Below are positions 60,428 through 64,000 of a stretch of 64,000 bases of DNA, piece by piece. This DNA is from Alistipes sp. Zagget8. Lineage in GTDB: Bacteria > Bacteroidota > Bacteroidia > Bacteroidales > Rikenellaceae. Below the pieces are notes generated by a model, which worked only from the letters and a program-made list of their open reading frames with translations, was not told the origin of the DNA and did no database searches. Made by a program: the position numbers and the translations under genes. Location of the stretch: positions 62,001-126,000 of the forward strand of contig MSHJ01000016.1 in NCBI GenBank assembly GCA_001941065.1, in the 5' to 3' direction. Position 1 is the first letter of the stretch, and each line of letters begins with the position of its first letter.

Positions 60428-61720
60428 ATGGATAATAAGACTTACAGGGCGAGGATTGCCGACAAGTTACTCGCGGAGAAACTGGACGCCATGGGCGCGG
60501 TGCTTATCGAAGGGCCGAAGTGGTGCGGCAAGACCACGACGGCGGAACAGGCGGCGAAAAGCGTGCTTTACCTGGCGGACACGGACACGTTCCGTCAGAA
60601 TATGGAGATGATCGACCTGCATCCGAGGGTATTGCTCGCGGGAGAAGCCCCCATGCTTATCGACGAGTGGCAGGAAGCCCCGAAGCTGTGGGACGCCGTC
60701 CGCTTCGAGGTGGACCACAGGGGCAAGGAGGGGCAGTTTATCCTGACCGGATCGGCAGCTCCAAGCAAAGAGAAACTCGAAGAGATCCACCATACCGGAA
60801 CGGGACGGTTCTCGTGGTTGAAGATGCGCCCGATGAGCCTGTTCGAGTCCGGGGAGTCCGAGGGCACGGTCAGCTTTGCCGAACTGTTCGACGGGAATAC
60901 GGATTTTGCCCTGAAAGCCCCTGACCATAAACTGGGGGACATCGCCTTTATGATGTGTCGCGGCGGCTGGCCCGGCTCTCTTAGGAAAAAGTCTGCGGCA
61001 GCGGCGCAGCTGGTGGCGACGGAATACTATCAGGCCGTGACGCATACGGACATATCCAAAGTGGACGGGGTCGTGAAGAACCCCGAACGTGTGAAACGTC
61101 TTATGCGCTCCTATGCCCGTCATCAGGGTTCGCAGGCTTCGCTTGCCACTATCTCCGGGGACATTTCCACGAACGAGGTGGAAAGGTTGTCGGAAAACAC
61201 GATCTCGGAATATCTTGTGGCGTTGAAGAAAATATTCGTGGTGGAAGATGCCATGGCGTGGAATCCGAACCTGCGCTCGAAAACGGCGATACGCAGCAGC
61301 GACACCCGTTATTTCGTCGATCCCTCGATAGCCGTGGCGGCATTGGAAATGGGGCCAGACGACTTGCTCGGCGACCTGAACACCATGGGGCTGCTCTTCG
61401 AGACGCTGGCCGTGCGCGACTTGCGCTGTTATGCCGACGCCCTCTCCGGGACGATGTACCACTACCGGGATAAAAGCGGTCTGGAGTGCGACGCGGTGAT
61501 GCACCTGCGTGGCGGACGCTACGGGCTTATAGAAGTGAAACTGGGAGGCAGCACGGGCATAGAAGAGGGAGCCGCTACACTGAAGGCTTTGGCTGACCGG
61601 ATTGACACCGACAAGATGAAAAGCCCCTCGTTCCTTATGGTTCTTACCGCTGTCGGGCAGTTCGCCTACACGCGCAAGGACGGGGTATTGGTCGTGCCTG
61701 TCGGCTGCTTGAAACCATAA
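60428..61720 (+). CDS. AAA_14/DUF4143-family ATPase
   Basis: This 430-aa protein has a P-loop domain with Walker A IEGPKWCGKTTTAEQAAK (residues 27-44), Walker B LIDEWQEAPKLWDAVR and sensor-like FILTGSAAPSKEKL, then the DUF4143 part with a PD-(D/E)xK-like core CDAVMHLRGGRYGLIEVKLG. Such ATPases are very common in Bacteroidetes and of unknown role. It is the only gene on the plus strand in the mobilization module and looks like cargo. It is convergent with the membrane protein gene, with 5 bp between the stops. Confidence 0.87.
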   Translation: MDNKTYRARIADKLLAEKLDAMGAVLIEGPKWCGKTTTAEQAAKSVLYLADTDTFRQNMEMIDLHPRVLLAGEAPMLIDEWQEAPKLWDAVRFEVDHRGKEGQFILTGSAAPSKEKLEEIHHTGTGRFSWLKMRPMSLFESGESEGTVSFAELFDGNTDFALKAPDHKLGDIAFMMCRGGWPGSLRKKSAAAAQLVATEYYQAVTHTDISKVDGVVKNPERVKRLMRSYARHQGSQASLATISGDISTNEVERLSENTISEYLVALKKIFVVEDAMAWNPNLRSKTAIRSSDTRYFVDPSIAVAALEMGPDDLLGDLNTMGLLFETLAVRDLRCYADALSGTMYHYRDKSGLECDAVMHLRGGRYGLIEVKLGGSTGIEEGAATLKALADRIDTDKMKSPSFLMVLTAVGQFAYTRKDGVLVVPVGCLKP

Positions 61721-61725
61721 CGGGG

Positions 61726-62385
61726 CTAATTCCGCACGCTTTTCAGCCAGCGGCGGTAGGCGTCCGTGCCGCAGATCTCCCCGTCGGCTTCGGCGGCTCT
61801 CTTGAACAGGTCTATGATGATGTCCTCCTTTTCCATCTTGGAGCCACGGCGGTCTTTGGCGGCCAGAAGTTGCCGCAAATGGGGCAGCCCCCAGTATTCG
61901 CCGAAGGTCTTCCACTGGTAAGATATGTTGCAGATCGCCGCGATGCTGTTTGCGATGAAGGCCATCTGCGTGGCGTTGCAACCATTGCAGGGGCGGTATT
62001 CCGCGTCCAGAAATCCTTCCCGGCGCAAGGCGTCCAGCAGGACGAGGGTTTTCCCGCCTTTCAGCGCGTCGGGGAACTCCTGCGGCAAGGCGTCCGGTCG
62101 TACCGCAATGGCCGGTTCTTCGGCCGCCGGACGGCGGATTTCTGCGGCGTGCGGGCCTCGGTGTTTACGCCGCGAGCAGCATTCCTCTATCCTCTTCCGG
62201 TACTCCATGTAGACGGCCATCGGTATGGCGAACACTACGAGCATGACCACGACAAAGAGGATGACGGCAATCGTGTCCGTCTCCATCCGGGCGACAACGG
62301 AACGGCCTATGAAGGCGGAGGCGAGCAGCCACACCGCACCGGGCAGCAGGATGTTTATATTGAAATCTTCGGGCACTCTTTTCAT
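61726..62385 (-). CDS. Unrecognised protein with two membrane segments
   Basis: This 219-aa protein has two membrane segments near the N-terminus (ILLPGAVWLLASAFIGRSVV; IAVILFVVVMLVVFAIPMAV), a basic linker and a soluble C domain with CNGCNATQMAFIANSIAAIC and YWGLPHLRQLLAAKDRRGSK. The C domain resembles DNA-element-encoded unknown proteins, but I cannot name a family. It lies 6 bp behind the recombinase gene and is probably cotranscribed with it. Confidence 0.7.
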   Translation of the reverse strand: MKRVPEDFNINILLPGAVWLLASAFIGRSVVARMETDTIAVILFVVVMLVVFAIPMAVYMEYRKRIEECCSRRKHRGPHAAEIRRPAAEEPAIAVRPDALPQEFPDALKGGKTLVLLDALRREGFLDAEYRPCNGCNATQMAFIANSIAAICNISYQWKTFGEYWGLPHLRQLLAAKDRRGSKMEKEDIIIDLFKRAAEADGEICGTDAYRRWLKSVRN

Positions 62386-62391
62386 TTGCGG

Positions 62392-63555
62392 TTACGTGTT
62401 TGCAAATTCGGCGTCGATCAGACCGATGGCGTCGTCTTTCTTCTTGTTGATGATTTTCGCGTATATCTGCGTGGTCTTCACGTCCGTGTGGCCGAGCAGC
62501 TTGCAGACCGTGTAGAGGTCCGCGCCGAGCGTCAGCAACATCGTCGCGAAGGTGTGGCGGCTCACGTGGTAGGTTACGTGCTTGGCAATGCCCGCGCTCT
62601 TTACCCACGGTTTGATGAGGGTATTGCAGGTATCCTCGCACGGCAGCGTGGAAAATACCGGCTCTTCTTCGTCCGCACCGTCCCGTTTCGGCATCCATTT
62701 CCGGGCCTGCGCGGAGAGGGGCAGGTAAAGCGGCTGGCGTGTCTTCTGCATGACGATGCTTATATGCCACTGTTCGCCCGTGCAGTCCACGTTCTTCCAT
62801 TTCAGGGCCAGCACGTCGCTGATACGCAGCCCGCAGTAGCAGGAGAAGAGGAACGCCCCCTTGACGTCCTCCCGCCGGCAAGGGGTGTCGATAAGCGTCT
62901 TTACCTCGTCTATGGTCAGGAACTCCCGCTTGCTCTCCGGCATCTTGATCTTCTCGTCCGTGTTCAGCTTGTCGATGGGGTTCTCTCCGATAATATCCTC
63001 CCGCACGGCGGCGTTCAACGCCCCACGGAAACAGCCGAAATAGGAGACGCAGGTAAACTGCGACAGCTTCTTCCCGTTGGCGCTGACATAGGTGTTGCGC
63101 AGAAAATCTATGAGGGCGAGGCAGAAATCGCGGTTTATGTCGCGCATGGCCGCTTTCTCGTTGAACGAGCGCAGGACGTTCATCGTGTTGCCGATGAGCT
63201 TGCCGCTGCCGCGCACGCCTTTCTTCTCCTGACTCTCCTTGTAGGTCTGCATCCAGTCGAGCAGCAGCATTTTGGAGCGATGGGAAGTATTTTTCAGCCC
63301 CGCCGCGTTGTTTGTCAGTTCGATGATGCGCTGCGACTTGATCGTGTTCACGGCCGCCAGCGTCGTTTTGTTCTGCGTCTTGGCTGCCGCGCTCGTCTCG
63401 GGAATAAGGTAAAGTTTCAGGAACTCGTACTGACGCCTGCCGTCCCTGTAAATGTCGAGATAGACGGACTGGCTGCCGTCGCTGAGCGTCTTGTAACGGA
63501 CGCGCACGGGCTCCTTGACCTTGGGTTGTTTGGGTATCTTTATCGTTTTTGCCAT
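62392..63555 (-). CDS. Tyrosine recombinase, second copy
   Basis: This 387-aa recombinase has the same plan as the one at 48,134: LDIYRDGRRQYEFLKLYLIP at the N-terminus, SAM-like domain and catalytic residues in YCGLRISDVLALKW, MQKTRQPLYLPLS, HVSRHTFATML, KLLGHTDVKTTQIYAKI. All catalytic residues are intact. It lies 26 bp behind a third, partial recombinase. Tandem recombinases occur in Bacteroides elements, where both may be needed for integration and excision. Confidence 0.93.
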   Translation of the reverse strand: MAKTIKIPKQPKVKEPVRVRYKTLSDGSQSVYLDIYRDGRRQYEFLKLYLIPETSAAAKTQNKTTLAAVNTIKSQRIIELTNNAAGLKNTSHRSKMLLLDWMQTYKESQEKKGVRGSGKLIGNTMNVLRSFNEKAAMRDINRDFCLALIDFLRNTYVSANGKKLSQFTCVSYFGCFRGALNAAVREDIIGENPIDKLNTDEKIKMPESKREFLTIDEVKTLIDTPCRREDVKGAFLFSCYCGLRISDVLALKWKNVDCTGEQWHISIVMQKTRQPLYLPLSAQARKWMPKRDGADEEEPVFSTLPCEDTCNTLIKPWVKSAGIAKHVTYHVSRHTFATMLLTLGADLYTVCKLLGHTDVKTTQIYAKIINKKKDDAIGLIDAEFANT

Positions 63556-63581
63556 AATGAAATCTATAAAAGGGTGTAACT

Positions 63582-64000
63582 CTAATCGAATATTTTGTCA
63601 GCGAGGTTTACCGCCTCGTCTTTCCGCCGGTTGATGATTTCGGCGTAAATCTGCGTGTTCTTGATCTGCGAGTGCCCCAGCAGTTTGGAGACGGTATAAA
63701 GGTCTGCCCCCAGCGTGAGCAGCATCGTGGCGAAGGTGTGGCGGCTCGTGTGGTAGGTTACCGCTTTGGTTATCCCCGCCTTTTCCGCCCATGCTTTCAG
63801 GTGGGCATTGATATGGGTGTCGCTGGGCAGGCTGCCGAATACAAGCCCGTCCGCCTCCCGTTTTTGCCTTTTCCCGCCCTGCGGCAGCCATCGGCGGGCC
63901 TGCACACCCAAAGGGATATGCACGGGCTTCGCGCTCTTGTTCATCACCGCCGACAGCAGCCACCTGCTCCCGTCCTTCGTGATGTCGCCCCATTTGAGTT
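63582..64000 (-). CDS. Tyrosine recombinase, third copy, C-terminal part (runs off window)
   Basis: The frame is open from the window edge (LKWGDITKDGSRWLLSAVMN) to the stop at 63582, giving 139 C-terminal residues with HTSRHTFATMLLTLG, KLLGHSQIKNTQIYAEIINR and the Tyr nucleophile. The SAM-like domain and catalytic Arg are outside the window. It is the first of two tandem recombinases on the minus strand. Confidence 0.92.
   Translation of the reverse strand, partial: LKWGDITKDGSRWLLSAVMNKSAKPVHIPLGVQARRWLPQGGKRQKREADGLVFGSLPSDTHINAHLKAWAEKAGITKAVTYHTSRHTFATMLLTLGADLYTVSKLLGHSQIKNTQIYAEIINRRKDEAVNLADKIFD

Noticed and set aside
60428..61720. AAA ATPase as part of a toxin or defence system
   Set aside because: AAA_14/DUF4143 proteins are widespread cargo, and no partner gene on the same strand supports a defence operon here.
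61726..62385. Membrane protein next to the recombinase as a DGR reverse transcriptase or accessory protein
   Set aside because: It lacks any RT motif (no YxDD-like signature) and has two N-terminal membrane segments.
1..64000. CRISPR arrays, rRNA genes and insertion sequences
   Set aside because: No regularly spaced identical repeats, no rRNA segments and no IS transposase were seen; the repeats found are hairpin or tandem types.

Overview
The window is one contiguous piece of a high-GC Bacteroidales chromosome, most like Alistipes/Rikenellaceae. The reasons are: many promoters of the Bacteroidetes form (TTTG, 19-20 bp gap, TAnnTTTG); a capsule locus headed by a UpxY antiterminator; a short adenylate kinase; a DUF4954 protein; Mfa-type fimbrillins; and Bacteroides-type mobilization genes. 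Species is an inference; no rRNA gene is present.

Region 1 (1-13,200, minus strand) is a capsule/exopolysaccharide operon, read from about 12,930 down to position 1, where it runs off the window. It starts with an invertible promoter (21-bp inverted repeats at 12,895 and 13,181, promoter facing the operon in this sequence). Then come upxY, an unrecognised 286-aa protein, an initiating sugar transferase, wecC, an acetyltransferase whose frame is broken at a G11 tract, wecB, a flippase, a pyruvyl transferase, a 4Fe-4S F420-hydrogenase-beta-like protein, two membrane acyltransferases around a family 2 glycosyltransferase, and the start of an EpsG-like polymerase. wecB and wecC together predict a ManNAcA-containing polymer.

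Region 2 (13,400-47,725) is housekeeping core: tRNA-Pro, a FecBCDE/BtuFCD-type ABC importer, tRNA-Glu, rpsT, adk, thiL, rpsF-rpsR-rplI, a DMT permease, a DKNYY repeat protein, rpsA, a 5'-nucleotidase-like lipoprotein, a TGS/uridine-kinase-like nucleoside kinase, gcvP, an atypical SDR, a SlyD-type isomerase, a four-gene kinase/DUF4954/VWA/pseudokinase cluster, trxB, rnz, a SpoU methyltransferase, pdxA, thrS, infC (apparently with a non-AUG start and without rpmI-rplT behind it) and a bactofilin flanked by two small related ORFs. Two paralogous structured non-coding RNAs with compensatory changes (27,569 plus strand; 42,736 minus strand) and several intergenic repeat families sit here.

Region 3 (about 47,750-64,000) is accessory DNA. 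A tyrosine recombinase and 1 kb of AT-rich non-coding DNA precede a type V (Mfa/Fim-like) fimbrial operon: a DUF3575 protein, an anchor-like lipoprotein, two adhesin-like lipoproteins and a fimbrillin. The two adhesins have different fimbrillin-like N-terminal halves but nearly identical C-terminal FGE-sulfatase/C-type-lectin modules. Their last 33 codons differ only at first and second codon positions and are followed by conserved hairpins, the signature of diversity-generating retroelement (DGR) variable regions. No reverse transcriptase or template repeat lies in the window, so mutagenesis would have to act in trans or from beyond the edge. Next, mainly on the minus strand, is a mobilization module (unknown coiled-coil protein, relaxase, MobC-family protein, candidate oriT, HTH/excisionase-like protein), an AAA_14/DUF4143 ATPase on the plus strand, an unknown membrane protein and two tandem tyrosine recombinases, the last cut by the window edge.
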